Assembly: GCA_018287875.1 (NCBI GenBank)
Contig: JAGVVL010000027.1
Location: 1,488,001 to 1,552,000, forward strand
From: Nigrospora sphaerica
Lineage: Eukaryota; Ascomycota; Sordariomycetes; Amphisphaeriales; Apiosporaceae
DNA: 64,000 bases
Direction of reading: 5' to 3'
The translations under genes were made by a program, and so were the position numbers. Numbering within the stretch: position 1 is the first letter of the stretch; each line of letters starts with the position of its first letter. Shown one piece after another: positions 21,503 to 33,530 of this stretch. The notes under the pieces were generated by a model. It searched no databases, had not been told where the DNA came from, and saw only the letters and a list, made by a program, of their open reading frames with translations.

Positions 21503-22931
21503 TCAGCTAACCCGGGAGAGCATCCTGACAACATAGTCACCCATCTCACCCGTGGTGGCGTGGCCTCCCATATCCCTTGTACGGACTTCAGCCTCGATAG
21601 TTTCTTTGACCGCCTCTTCAATTAATTCCGCTGCCTCGGGCATACCCAGGGAATACCGAAACATCATAGCCACGGAAAGAATCATGCCGATGGGATTAAC
21701 GATCTGCTTTCCTGCAATGTCGGGTGCGGAGCCTGGATGCATATTGGCGTTAGCGGGCAAGGGAAGAAAAACCGGCGTCAAGGAGAACTGAAGTAATCAG
21801 AGAACGTACCATGAATGGGCTCGTACAAGCCCTTAATAGTGCTGGACCCGACGGTAGGGATGCCGCATAGGCTGGCGCTAGGCAAGAGCCCAATACTTCC
21901 AGCGATGGCACTGCCCTGGTCGCTGATAATATCACCGAATAAGTTGCTAGCCAGGACGATGCCGTTCAGCTTCGTCGGGTTACAGGCTAGGAGCATAGCG
22001 GCGCTATCAGCCAGCTGGTGAGTGAGAGGAACGTCCGGGAATTCGCGGGCAAACACCTCGCTAACAACCTGGCGCCAGAAGGCACCGCAAGCCATTAGAA
22101 CGTTCGCCTTATCCAGGCTAATAACGGGCAGCGGAGGCGCATTTTGGCGTGCAAGGCTACCCGCTAGCCGGGCTACACGCTCGACCTCCTCGTAGCTATA
22201 CTGGTCCGTATCGAAGGCGGCCCGCTCGTCGCGCCCTTTCTTACCAAAGTAAATCCCACCAGTGAGCTCGCGGATCATAAGGATATTGGTCCCGCGGACG
22301 ACGTCAGCTTTAAGCGGCGAGTCATCGACTAGCGAGGGGGCGGGGAAGTTGATAGGGCGCAGGTTGCCATAGAGCTGCAGCTCGCGGCGGAGGACACCCA
22401 GACTTTCGTACTCGACCGAAGGTACCCGGCCGTTCCATTTCTTTTCATAGATTCATTAGGCATCGCTATCTCGCGCATCTGACAGAGAGAGGGAATGGGG
22501 ACACGGGCGCTAAGGCTGGTGCTAGGGGGTTTCCACTTACAGGCCCGCCCACAGCGCCCAGCAGGACCGCGTCGGCTTCCTTGGCCGCCTTCAAGGCCTC
22601 CGGTAGAATGGCCTGGCCATGCAGGTCGAAACTAGTCTGGATAAAAGTAAGACGGTGTCAACAACGAAAATTCCAAGCCGCCCTTCATGACTACTGTGAA
22701 CTCACCCCGCCCAATTCAAACGACTGGATGTTGCATTGGACATTGGGGTATAGACTCAAAGTTTGATGCAGGACCTTGAGTCCTTCGGACATGACCTGTT
22801 GGTACAAATCTCATGGGGTCAGCAAAGCCGCGGGCGGGAAAACGGTACAGGAAAGCGTGCCCCAAGATGCGTACCTCAGGCCCGGCATAGTCTCCCCCGA
22901 AAACAACGATTTTAAAAATCTTGCCAGGCAT
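21503..22931 (-). CDS. 3-isopropylmalate dehydrogenase-like enzyme (LEU2/HtyC type)
   Basis: Five exons on the minus strand: 22931-22875, 22795-22706, 22636-22541, 22440-21810, 21732-21503. They join in phase to 367 residues, the normal size of fungal isopropylmalate dehydrogenases. The start encodes MPGKIFKIVVFGGDYAGPE, the family N-terminus. Later come GAVGGP, RELTGGIYFGKKG (the substrate Arg and the conserved GGIYFG), the catalytic Lys/Asp region LASNLFGDIISDQG, and GLYEPIHGSAPDIAG (NAD-binding His loop). The enzyme oxidises and decarboxylates a 3-alkylmalate with NAD+, giving the 2-oxo acid one carbon longer. No targeting peptide is visible. It is divergent from the aminotransferase, which would use its product. 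Inferred role: third step of the cluster's chain elongation, as HtyC. A spare leucine enzyme is the alternative. Confidence 0.95.
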
Positions 22932-23974
22932 GGTAGCGACCTGTGGTGTATCCAAGTGTAGAATGATGGCTCCCGTTCCTCCGACGTGGTTATATTTTCC
23001 CCTGCTGTTCTCCCTACAAATATGACAAGAGTCAGCCGAACTTCTGTTCTCGTTTGAAAACCGTCCTGTCCCTTGCGGCTATGCGATTCAACGGCGAAAC
23101 GGCCCTGCTGTCACAACACAGCCCGGGAGACTAGCTGGGGATGGCTGACACGTGGGGCGCCAGGACAAACCGCCTGTCCCACGTCTTGGCAGCGCATGCC
23201 AAGTTACGCGGCTCGGGCCATGAGGGCGAAGTAATGGAGAGGGGCCGGAGAAGCGGGGCTGTGATCAAAACGGGCCGCACCGTCAAAACTCAATGGAGTG
23301 GGGGTCCCATGTACAAGGAACCAGACGAATTTATGGGTACATGTACATTTGTATACATCCTAGGTACTTATGTACTCATGTACATACTTACCTACCCACC
23401 AGTGCAGTGTCATAACCATAAAATACGGGGCAAATGCGATGAGTTGGTCTGAGGCACTCATCATGGAGGAAGATCGGAGTATCCGCATGATGGCAACAGC
23501 TCCTTAGCCTCACCTACACTGGGGACCTCCGACACTTACAGCCCTCGCCAAGGTCGCCGAGGTGTCTTGCAGCTTTTGCGTGGATTTTGTGGGCTCAGCT
23601 CGGCAAGCCGCGTTTTCACCACGAAGGCCCGAAGTCAACGTTGAGGATGAGTCGGAGCAGGGTGCAACGTTCAAACACCCGCCTCAGGGGCATGCATTCA
23701 TAGCCAAACGGGAGACGGGGATTCCCAAGACAGTTAGACATGAGGCAAACCTAGGCCAGATCGCAGGAGGAACGAACATTAGATGACACGCCAAGGCACA
23801 GAACTCCTTGCGAAGCAGATGGGCAGAAGCATGTGTTCCCCCGGAGACCCGTCTATTGAGCTAAGATGAAGCGCATAAATATCTGGACTTGCTCCAATAC
23901 TTCTTAGACCCTGGCGCAAGCGGCCTATTACAGCATCGAATCCTCATTCACACCGTAATAGAAACAGCCAAAAA
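22932..23974. promoter_or_regulatory. Shared divergent promoter region, dehydrogenase / aminotransferase
   Basis: About 1.04 kb separates two head-to-head pathway genes, so it probably serves both. At 23336-23390 the tetramer GTAC occurs five times within about 55 bases (around TGTACATTTGTATAC and CTAGGTAC), giving nested palindromes. No gene is supported; the plus-strand open frames have no family features. Regulatory sites are not proven. Confidence 0.5.
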
Positions 23975-25316
23975 ATGGGTTCCTTGCAACAGACGACCGA
24001 GTATGGCGATGTACGAGAGCCGAACTACAGCGTGGACTGGCAGAGCGTGGGATTTACACCCTATCCTGGTACACCCATCTCTTTCTCTCTCCCCCTTCCC
24101 AGCGTCCACGCTTCCGGTCACGGAGGGCCGTGATGCCGTGAACGGAGACGCGTGCTAACCGAGTGCTCGTGCGGTGTGTAGTAAACGGCCGCGTCCAGAG
24201 CACCTTTACCACGGGTACCGGGTGCTGGAGCCCGCCAGAATGGGTCACGAACCCCATGGTGCAGATCCACGGCCTGGCGCCGGCGCTCAACTACGGGCAG
24301 CAGGCGTTCGAGGGCCTGCGCGTGTTCCGGAACGAAAATGGCGCGATCCAGCTCTTCCGGCTAGCGATGCATTCGGCACGGTTTTCGCGCTCGGCGGCGG
24401 CGGTAGGAATCCCGCCGCTGCCGGCGGAATTGTTTGAGCAGGCGGTACGGCTAGCCGTCTATCTTAACAGCGAGTTCGTGCCGCCGTTTGCGAGCGAGAG
24501 CTGCTCCATGTACATCCGGCCTATCGTGTTTGCAAGCAGCCCTACTATGAACCTACAGGCGGCCGACGCCTACACTATGACGATCTTGGTAACGCCCGTA
24601 GCCACGCTATATAAGCCCGTCGGCCTTAAGGCCCTCGTGGTCGAGGGCTTCGACCGTACAGCACCGCGCGGCACCGGTAGCTTCAAGATTGGCGGCAACT
24701 ACGGCCCAACCCTGCGTGTTATGCAGCAAGCCCGCCAGCGCGGCTTCGCCCTTACCCTACACCTAGACTCGCAGACTAACTCGCTTATACACGAGTTCTC
24801 AGCTAGCGGCTTTGTTGCCCTTAAGACGCGGCCGGGGCCCTCGGGCTTGATCCGCACCCTCGTCTTACCTAAGGACGAACATATTCTGCCCAGCATCACT
24901 GTGGACAGCGTCGCCACTATTGCCGAGTCTCTGGGCTGGGAAGTCGAGCGTCGAGAAGTATGTACCAGAAAAGCCCCCCCTAGCCCCCTTTTCTTCCATA
25001 CCTCAGCCCTTCTCTCACTCACACTCGCTCACAGATTCCTGTCGGCGACCTCGCTACCTTCACCGAGGTCTACACCGTAGGCACCGCGTCGTCCCTTGTC
25101 CCGGTCAACACCATCGTCCACGAATCTACGGGCAAGCAGTTCGACTTCCATGTGGACCCTGCGTCGCCCGAGGCTGCATTCAACATCTTGAATACACAGC
25201 TTCACAACATCAAGCGGGGCATTGATCCCGAGCCTTGGGGATGGGTGGAGGAGTTGAAGGCGGAAAAGGTTCTGTCCGACGTTCAGAGGATGCTGGCGTC
25301 CCAGAAGCGTGTATGA
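23975..25316 (+). CDS. Branched-chain-type aminotransferase (fold-type IV PLP enzyme; HtyB/TOXF-like)
   Basis: Three exons: 23975-24068, 24182-24957, 25035-25316, giving 383 residues. Intron 1 has a GCTAAC branch site. The protein has IHGLAPALNYGQQAFEGLR (substrate pocket of fold-type IV aminotransferases), the PLP lysine in GSFKIGGNYGP, the loop SLIHEFSASGF that corresponds to the glutamate-bearing EE/EF loop, and a C-terminal TVGTASSLVPV segment binding the cofactor phosphate. The reaction is reversible transfer of an amino group between glutamate and a 2-oxo acid. The lack of an N-terminal mitochondrial extension suggests a cytosolic protein. Head-to-head with the dehydrogenase and tail-to-tail with the isomerase, it would convert the elongated 2-oxo acid to the amino acid used by the NRPS. 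It belongs to the same family as HtyB and the HC-toxin cluster protein TOXF. Confidence 0.94.
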
Positions 25317-25919
25317 CTCTCTACGTGAACCGAATTGAAATCAAGCTGTCATACGTGTATGAAACACGGTGGCATCCGTCACCTAGGCTTCTTTTTGAGT
25401 GGATTGATTCCCCTCATACCTATGGACAAGCTTATGGGGAGATTGGCCGTTCTGGACCCGTAGAGACCATTACCGTGAAGTGTGGCAGCGGCGGCGCGGG
25501 TTGAATGTGCGTTGCTACAACATTGTGCATGAGAAGTGCCCTTAACTGAGAGCATTCTTGACGGCGTCCTCACGATAAACGAAACTGATGGTACCCTCTG
25601 GAGAAGAGGACCAACGACGCCTCCAGAATTCCCCGGCTGGAAATTCGGACTGATGGCGGCAAAGCTTGGTGTAACTTGAAACCCTCTGTAATCATTGCCC
25701 GGCTCTTCTGCATCCCGTCTCGAAACCCCCAGCCTCTCGATGAACCAAGACACCTGAAGACTACTGAAGCTGGCTATAAGGGCTTGGTCATGCCGCTGTC
25801 AGGGCAATGGTACCTCGCCCATACTTTTATACTACGGGGTATGTTAGTTCAAGTGATATCTGTAAGGCTATATTAAGTATATGGATTCATTTCCTACCGC
25901 CGATGTCTTATTGCGATAT

Positions 25920-26140
25920 CGACCTCCGGCATCGCAAGGGTTCCGAGATGCGAGATTTCGGGGACTGGTCGGGGTTGGGCGGCTCGATTTCGACGAACTC
26001 CAGCCCTTTCCGACGAAGTGGCTGGGAAAGAACTTTCGGGTCAACCACAGTTTCTTGGCAGTACTTACTTTGGGTGGGGAAATCGATACTTCCGGTGTGG
26101 AGCGCCCAGGCGCCGATCTTCGCCCACAACAGCTAACGCG
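25920..26140. repeat. Dispersed repeat copy A (partner near 35.84-36.03 kb)
   Basis: Words such as CGACGAAGTGGC and TTTGGGTGGGGAAATCGATA (26069-26088) recur at about 35.84-36.03 kb as CGTCGAAGTGGC and TTTGGGTGAAGAAATCAATA. The differences in the second word are G-to-A transitions. The element type is not known; I see no terminal repeats or coding signature. Confidence 0.45.
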
Positions 26141-26246
26141 CGTTGAGGTCTTAATTGGCAGTTATCTTCGTCTTGGTTAGCCAGTCCAGCCAGTCCAGGC
26201 TTAGCGCGCGCACGCGGAAAAAAAAAACACTAAGCGTTGAGACTAC

Positions 26247-26580
26247 TTGGTTCACCATGGTAAATGAGGGCCGCAGTCAGCGTACCGACAAGGGTATGGG
26301 GCAGGAAACCGAACCGTAATTGGCCCAGCTGAATTTAGTGGCAGGGATACGATGGAGACGTCGCTCTATTGATAGAGGTACGTAATTAAGTACCTCAGTA
26401 CGTAGACCCATTTTGGTTAAAGATGGATCAATTCGGCATAGTGGAGATAGTGGTAAGGATACGATGAAGACGGCAGGGATATAATGGAGACGTCTCTACT
26501 TAGTTCACCTAGTAATTAAGGGCATAGTCAGCGTACCAACAAGGGCATGGTGGAGATAGTGGGTACGGTACAAGGTATGG
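26247..26580. repeat. Imperfect short direct repeats
   Basis: The phrase containing GTTCACC, a gap, GGGC and AGTCAGCGTACCRACAAGGG occurs at 26250-26300 and again at 26500-26552. Between them ATRATGGAGACGTC-like words recur (26349, 26480). This looks like a locally duplicated, diverged non-coding sequence. Confidence 0.5.
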
Positions 26581-27037
26581 ACGCCCTCACTTTCGATGTG
26601 GACCACAGTAAAACACTACCCTAGCTCAGTACCTGAGCCCATCCGCCTTTCTTTACTGTACCCCAGCATATGTCCGGAGCCAGAGAGGGTCCCTCTATTT
26701 TCCAAGGGGGGGACAAGGGCGTCAGGAACTAGGGAGCACCCCCATGCCAGCTCAGCTTCGGCGTTGAGCTGACCGGAGACCGAATGCTTGGCGCTGAAGC
26801 ATGGAGGAGTAATAGAGCCAATCCTGCAGCCATCACAGGATTATTGAATTGGACAGGATGGTGGCCCCAGCATCATCCTTGTTGCTTCAGGGTAGAAGAT
26901 GGGCAATTAAGCACTTTGTTATGAGCAAAAAGTAGATTTACAAGCTGAAAAACATTGCTTTGGTACGAATTCTCCAAAGTGTCCCGTGCATGTCCTAGGA
27001 GGTAACCGATGAAAGAAAGGGTCGAGTGGCATGTTCA

Positions 27038-30000
27038 TCACCACGCCATTACGGCGGTCGCCTTGGGCACTGCTGCCGCTTTGGGAACCCTGGCCGTGGC
27101 CACAGCGCCTCCTCCCGTCAAGACGTTGTAAATTCGCTTTCCAAATTTGGAGAAGGCATTCGTCATGCCGCCGATTTCCGTCAGTCGCTTCTCTAGAGGC
27201 GACAGCGCAAAGGAGAATTCCTCGCCGCCAATACGCAGGATGTTGTGGCCCAGGTCGATCTCAATGGCAGCACCCGTCTCGGCCAGCTCGTAAAAGCGCT
27301 CGTCGGTGACGGTGAAGCCCAGGAGTCCCAGCGACGGCATGTTGCGGGCGAAGATGAAGGCAAAGCTCTTCGCAATTATGCATTTGGCACCGACACCTAG
27401 ACGAGCAGGTACTTAGTACAACTTTCTTGCCTTGGAAGAGAAGGTCGTTGGGGTGAAGGACAGCAGAGGCATAAAAGGACCGACGCCGTGAGATAAGGTT
27501 TTCTCTGGGAGAGACTTACCGAGCAAAGCCTGAACAGCTTCCTGGCGACTTGATCCGCAACCAAACGCCTTCCCGCCTACAACAACTTCGTGACCAGCTT
27601 TGACGGCGTCGCGGAAACTGGGATCATTCCTTTCCATGCAGTGTGTGCCGAGCTCTTCGTTGTTCTTGGACGTGAGCAGGAATTGAGCCGGCGCAAGCTA
27701 TCGTGGGGGTGAAACAGTCAGCCTCAGGCGGGAGACAACGTAACGGCCCTACGGGAAGGGGGGAGGGCACTGTAGCCCCGGGGATTTTGAGCCTCCGGGA
27801 CCAAGCCTAGCGGGCTACGCTTATGCTTACCGCGTCCGTATCGACAAAGTCACCCATGCGGTACACCTTGCTCTTGATGGTGGCCAAGGCTGAGCTCTCG
27901 GCGCCCGACGGAGCATTCGTGGCGCCGCTGCTCGAAGCAGCATCTGCGGCACCGCCTGTGGTCGCGTCGGCCTCGAGGACACTGTCCCGTCCAGGCGGTT
28001 CGACCCACATGGGCTCCTCGAGGGCACCGGTAGGCAGTGAACCTTTTCCTTTGACGCTAAACCATCTGTCTTCGGGAATGAGGTCGATCAACTCGTGTGG
28101 CGACCTGACCGTCATTTCAAACGAAGACGCTGCCACGGTAGCAGCCGAGGCCAAGGAACCAATCGCGCCTAAAGGGAGGGGTACAATTATTAGCAGGAAC
28201 TTGACGACTCCGTTTACCGAGGAGAGCGGTCGGTGGCAGAAAAAGCGCCATAATCACCTACCCTTGCCCATGCGGTTCTCAAAGTTGCGGTTCTGACTGC
28301 TCAGCCATACTGAGTCGGGCGCGGCCATATCTGCGCCCATTCCGACGCAGTACGAGCAGCCGGGAATGCCAATAGTGAAGCCGGCGCGCTCGTAAATATC
28401 GGCTAGGCCCGTCTTCCTTAGGTGCTCCTCGATAGGCCGACTACCGGGCACTACATGGCGCTTACCATGGCCGACAGGCTTGAGTCCGGCGTTTAAGCCG
28501 GCTTGGAGAACTAGGGCCCCTACCACTAAGTCCTCCTCGGCTGTGGTGCAAGCGCCGATGAAGACGCCGTCTAGCTTGGTCCCCGCAACCTCGGTTATAG
28601 GCACGACGTCGTCCGGGTTGGGATACCGCGCTACGAACGGCTCGGCCTTAGATAGGTCGATTTCGTATGATTCGGCATAAGGACATCCTTCGTCGGGCTT
28701 GAAGTAGTACGACGCCTTCTTATAGTGGGCAGTCTTACGAGACTCGATGAAGTGCTTTGTGACCGTATCGGCCACGAAGATTCCCGTGATGCCACCGAAT
28801 TCCTAACCAGGTAACATTAGACTATGCTAGGCAAATATCCCACGTCGTCTCCGGAGGGGGGAGAGAGGGGGAAGGGGATTCGTTACCACCTACCGTAGTC
28901 ATGTTAGCAACGGCGAAGCGCGCATCCGAGCTGAGCCATCGGCAACCGGGTCCTGTGTACTCGACCACCCTATCGGCCGCGACTGTATTCCGTTTCAGCT
29001 GTTGTAGGATATATAGGATAACATCCTTTCCACCAACGCCTCGAGCCGGTTTACCGGTGAGACGGATCTCAATGACCTCGGGCACCTTGAACCAGATCTG
29101 GCCTGTTACTAAAGCCATTGTCACCTCGGTCGCACCGAGACCGATAGATAGACAGCCGTTAGCGCCAGAGCTACAAGTATGCGAGTCGGAGCCGATAATG
29201 ATCTGGCCAGGCTGCGCACGCTCGCGATAAAACTCGGTATGCATGATAGTATAGTTACTGCCCTGGAATTGTGTCATTTTGAACTTCTTACGCGCAAAGT
29301 CCATTTCGCGTTCCAGGCTCTGAACTAAGGGCGTGTCGGCTAGCCGCGGGTCGACAACATGGTCACCAGCCAGCCAGAAACGGTCGTTTCGGAAAACGCC
29401 GGGGTCGCCGAGCTTATTATACGCTTGGAGCATGCCCTGTTCCAGTTTTCGTTCGTTTAGAACGTGCTTTAAAGTAAACACGGCTGGGAGATCGCAAGGA
29501 GAGAGGGAGATGGCAGGGCTAGGGGGGCGACTTACATGCCAGCTAGCTTCGCTCGCCATCACCCAGTCCACCGAAATACTGATAATATCGCCAGTCTTCA
29601 CGTAACCAGCACGGGAAAGATCGTGAAAAGCAAAAATCTTCTCCGTCACATTCATAGGCGGACGGCCAGCGGGGACCGCACGAAGTGGGGCGCTAATAGC
29701 TCCATCGTATCGCTCGGACGAGTTCAGCGACTCGAGCCCTAGGGTGGGATGGAATTAATTAGCTTGGATGCTCCTCTACGGGATAGTCTGAGGAACTGGC
29801 CGGAGAAACACAACTGGCCACAAGGTTAAGAGAGGACGGGAGGTATGCGTACATGCAGAGGTTAGAAGAAGCAATTCGTCGGCTTGCTCGGCTGTGACCT
29901 CGTCGGTCCACGATAAGGCCATGCCGCCCAGGTTGGTGGGCGCCGTGGCGATACTCAGCGTCGTCTGGATAGCATCGCTTTCTTTCTCGTGTCCATTGCG

Positions 30001-30159
30001 GCGCAAATAAGCATTGAGAGCGGAACAGATGGTAAGTGGGTGGAGGGACGGCTGCTCTTCGCTGGCTTGAATCGCCGCCCACGCGTCGCCGCCAAGTTGT
30101 ACGCCACGAATCGTCCACAAAAGCTGGCCCAGACGGGCGTGGAGGGGTTGGGAGGCCAT
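27038..30159 (-). CDS. Aconitase-family isomerase, single-chain isopropylmalate isomerase-like (LEU1/HtyD type)
   Basis: Seven minus-strand exons join in phase to 822 residues: 30159-29853, 29738-29536, 29436-28894, 28802-28262, 28168-27831, 27697-27520, 27396-27038. The LeuC-like part has [23 protein letters not shown] and [11 protein letters not shown]; the Cys of GACTT and the two of GCSYC are the expected 4Fe-4S ligands. [11 protein letters not shown] follows, then a linker and the LeuD-like swivel domain with VDTDA and [15 protein letters not shown] (substrate-binding loop). The first ~170 residues precede the usual [13 protein letters not shown] start and have no domain I recognise. The family isomerises 2-alkylmalates to 3-alkylmalates by dehydration and rehydration. 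Inferred job: step two of chain elongation, as HtyD. An earlier ATG in the same frame at 30303 is possible but lies in sequence without homology. Confidence 0.94.
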
Positions 30160-31275
30160 GGGGGAAAATGAAGCCCTGAGTACTGTGTTCAAAGATGGGG
30201 AGGTATGCAGGGCCAGGGCAACGGATTGATTGGCATATCCCTCTTTTAAGCGGTTGTAACGCTCTACATGCGTAAACGGCGCCGTGTTACAGAACACGCC
30301 CACGCATCTTGCATAAACCAGGCTTAGTCAAGCTCTGCAGGTATGAAGCTTACAGATCTGCATCGGATGACCGCTAAGGGGACGCTGCAGTCATGGGCAT
30401 AGGTTCCAGGGTCAATCAAGGTTCGTGACCCAGGCGTGGGGTTCCGACTTGTTGAAGTTCGCGCCACCAATAAGTGGCCCATGTCATGACTGAGCACTGT
30501 CCATGGACGCGTACACAGTACATGAAGCTCCCCACAATGCTTTTGTACTTGTGACCACGCATAAGTGGACCTGTACTTCCATGCAGCAGCCTTCCATATA
30601 TGTTCGAGTCTACGATTCATTTTCTGGATTCGGTTGTACAAAGGACCCCTTCAAAAATTCTTGTCGCTGGTCCGTGGCACTCTGTTGCCTTGCCAGTCGG
30701 CAGCACCACCATCATGAGGCTGGTGCCAGGGCTTCAGATAAATGTTGTGCTTTAGGAACACAGGGTCTTCAGGGACCGGTAAGGTTGGATTGATATGCGA
30801 GAAGTAATACTTCAGAAGGAAGGAGGGGCAGTTTTCGAAGTGGGAGGCAGAGCCCCTTTGATACGTGAAGTCCCTAGTCAATATGCGTATCACCCTACCT
30901 GTCCCAAATCCCTCTTATTGGCCATAACTACCCAAGGCTCTCCTTTATAGAGGCCTTTGTCTTGTAGGTGCCTGTTTCCTTTGTCTCGTATTCTCTGCAT
31001 TATCCCTTTTTTCCTAACACCAGGTGCTCCCATCACCTTCGAGGTCCTGCTCTGACTTCCCCAATCTGTCCTGCTTTGTCGTATCTTGTCATGCCGTAAC
31101 AAACTTTTGATTATATAAGTATTTGTAAGAGTACGATTTCAGACTGCACGTGTTATGTCGGACCTGTAAACATGGCACCTAGGCAATACAATCGCATTAG
31201 AGAGGGTATGGTATGCTGGTGGTACAAGTTATCATTTATAGGGCAACAAAGGAAACTACTGCCAGTCAAGGCGAC
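30160..31275. other. Intergenic region upstream of the isomerase gene
   Basis: About 1.1 kb with no recognised gene, repeat or transposon. The proximal part must contain the isomerase promoter. Confidence 0.5.
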
Positions 31276-32456
31276 CTATACGCTGTAGCTAGCCAAGGCC
31301 CGGATGGTCCTCCAGTTAGGCATGGTCCACTTATAAACCGTCTCAAATGACTTTAGGAGCGTCAATTCCTCGCGGATAGGCTTATTTTTGCGGCAGATAG
31401 GCATTCGTCTCTGCACCATCTTCGTATAGGGCCGTCCCCAGGGCCGTCCCCTTCGCCATGCCGTCGAGCGCAAGTTCGAGCAAGGCGCTGTATGATCCGA
31501 AAAATGTATCCAATAGAAGATCATCGCTGAACCACGCATCTACTCCGAGATGGAGTCGGTCTAAGGCAACTGAAACATATTGCATCGAAGCGCTGTCCAT
31601 AGTGACATCGACGCGTGCTATGCCAACCGGCATAAGAAAGGCTTGTAGCGTTGTCTGCAATTTTTGGGCCAGGTAAAGGGCAAAGGCGCCATTTTTCAAC
31701 GCCTTTGGCGTAACCCCGAGGTCCCGTTGGATGCTAGGGTGACGATCCCGCGGGTGATGACCCCCTCACGTTACCTAGATACTCCACTGGCCCTGCCAAG
31801 AGCGGAGCGCTCTGGGGTACGCTGACAGCGAGGAAGGTGTAGTGGCGATACCTTGTACTCCACTGCAGCGCCTGCAAGCTGGCGGTTCCGTCTTCGGCAG
31901 AGATCAGTGGCATTCGGCCCCGGGGAACGTGTACCACCTGCTGGCCGCGGGAGTGGAGATATTCCGATGTGGAGGTCTGATGTGGCGTCTTGTCTGGCCG
32001 GAATGCCTGCAATGCATTGTCAGCCTGCATCGAAGGACGTGGCTTATGCATGTAACTCTGGGTGGTTGTACCTCCACGTCGACGAACAGGTCGAAGCCTT
32101 GTTCGATGATATCACTAAGTGTCCGCTCAAACCCCGCACGCCCCACCTCTCTGACCACAACGGCATAGCGGCGGACTTTGAACAGATTCCGGATCCGAAC
32201 CTGTTGTCTTGTTCAGCGAGTTCGTTATTTTTAAGACACTTGGCAGTGGTTCTAACCACAAGGAAACCGTGGGCTTCTGGCCCGGCGGCGTCGTCCTCGG
32301 CCGCACAGTGCAGCACACATACACGGGGTTTTGACGCCATGATGGCTTTAAGCAAGCTGGAGGTGGAAGTAGTGATGGAACCCGCTCAGTATTTGGTCGA
32401 GGGGCCACACCAAATAATATACACCAAGGATCATCCGCTTGCAGCCGCACCTTCAA
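31276..32456 (-). pseudogene. Decayed gene of uncertain family on the minus strand
   Basis: Protein-like pieces appear in order on the minus strand but in shifting frames. The first starts near 32340 (ASKPRVCVLHCAAEDDA..), the next near 32160 (REVGRAGFERTLSDIIEQGFD), and a third at 31699-31382 (VSVALDRLHLGVDAWFSDD, then LLLDTFFGSYSALLELALDG). The first two weakly resemble the N-terminus of fungal ATP-grasp (D-alanine ligase-like) proteins, where VCVL is followed by a GFD..N segment, but I would not rely on that. No intact frame links the pieces, so this is either a pseudogene or a gene with several short introns that I could not resolve. It lies between the isomerase gene and the regulator, so it may have been part of the cluster. 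Confidence 0.35.
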
Positions 32457-33200
32457 ACATTATATCATGAGCCCTCCTTGATTGGCGACTCACAGGGGGA
32501 TTCCGAACTCTGTACTCCTGGTACTCTCGACTGATGTTGACAATGGTGGGTTCAGAATTAGCAAAACCCTCCTCCACTGCAACCCCACCTTCACCCTGCA
32601 AATAGTAGTAGGAGTGTCACGAGGCAGTAAATGCGGCAGCAGAGACCGGGCTGCTGCTGGGCACCGTAGTTAATTGAACCTGCACGAGACTAGATCGTGG
32701 TCGGTCGCATCTTTGATCACTAATTGTTCCACATTTGAGGTTGTTCCGCAGTTCCGCTCAGTGTACACCGCTAGTCTTTTTCTCATTCCGGTTAGTGTCA
32801 AGATGCAACGGTACCAGGAGCGCGAAGATTGGTGCCCAGGGGACATCACGCCAGCGCACCTTACGGTGCATGCTGTTGCAGATCCTCACCAAACAAGGTA
32901 AATCGCGTGTACAGTTTTACAGTGGAATTACGTAACAAAGGCATGTTAGATAGCTCCACATGACGGATTAAGGAGTCTAAGCTCAACTACCCCTTTGTAA
33001 GCCAGCCTTTTGCAAAACAGCAGTTGCAGGGGTGCCTTATAATGCCTTCGGCCACTAAAAAGACGGATAACTCTATAACCAAGCTATTAAGACCTTTTTA
33101 AATATATTTAAGAGACGATAATACACTTCATTACCTCCTTATTGTTTTCTTCCATATAACTTATTAAGTTTGCTTATCTCTCTTTATTAGAATTCCTGTT

Positions 33201-33530
33201 TGTTACAGGTTGGGACCTGGGAGATAGGCTCAGGCGCACCTGGCCTGAGCGTCTCACGAACCCCTCATATGAGGCTCCGAGTAGGTCTCTCCATTCGAAC
33301 GCCAGGCTAGTGGTCAAGACCTAGGAGGGGGGAGCTGAGCAGCGATCCGAACGTTCCGATCCGAACGTTCCGGTCCGAACGTTCCTATCCGAACGTTCCG
33401 GTCCAGTCTCGCAAGATTTAACGAGACGCTGCGCCCGGCCTCCTGAAGACGGTTCTCTTCTCTCTTTCCCATCTAGAAAATAAACAGCATTTGGCCCCTT
33501 CGATAGTGCTTCAAGGCTCAGCCTCTCACA
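33201..33530. repeat. Solo LTR with 5-bp target-site duplication
   Basis: The 330-bp unit starts TGTTACAGG and ends CTCTCACA, the TG..CA ends of LTR retrotransposons. It is flanked on both sides by CTGTT (33196-33200 and 33531-33535), a perfect 5-bp target duplication. No internal retrotransposon sequence lies beside it, so it is a solo LTR left after LTR-LTR recombination. It differs from the 213-bp LTR of the element at 38.2-44.2 kb although both begin TGTTAC. It is G+C-richer than its surroundings. Confidence 0.85.
33344..33399. repeat. Four tandem 14-bp units inside the solo LTR
   Basis: Four copies with period 14: GATCCGAACGTTCC twice, GGTCCGAACGTTCC, TATCCGAACGTTCC, followed by a partial GGTCC. 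Each unit holds the palindrome GAACGTTC. Such arrays in LTR U3 regions often bind transcription factors; that role here is inference. Confidence 0.85.

Larger units (their letters stand above)
25317..27037. other. Gene-poor region between convergent aminotransferase and isomerase genes
   Basis: No supported gene. It holds the 3' regions of both flanking genes, a repeat copy at about 25.92-26.14 kb and imperfect repeats at 26.25-26.58 kb. A 99-residue open frame at 25881-26180 overlaps the repeat copy and shows no family feature. Confidence 0.5.

Noticed and set aside
22468..22477. ATCTCGCGCA, a match to the tox-box pattern ATCTCNCGNA bound by TOXE
   Set aside because: It lies inside an intron of the dehydrogenase gene and is the only match I noticed; about two such matches are expected by chance in 64 kb on both strands.
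29437..29535. Shorter intron ending at 29484 in the isomerase gene
   Set aside because: It is 52 nt and would shift the frame to a stop; the 99-nt intron ending at 29437 keeps the phase and gives the family-like join [15 protein letters not shown].
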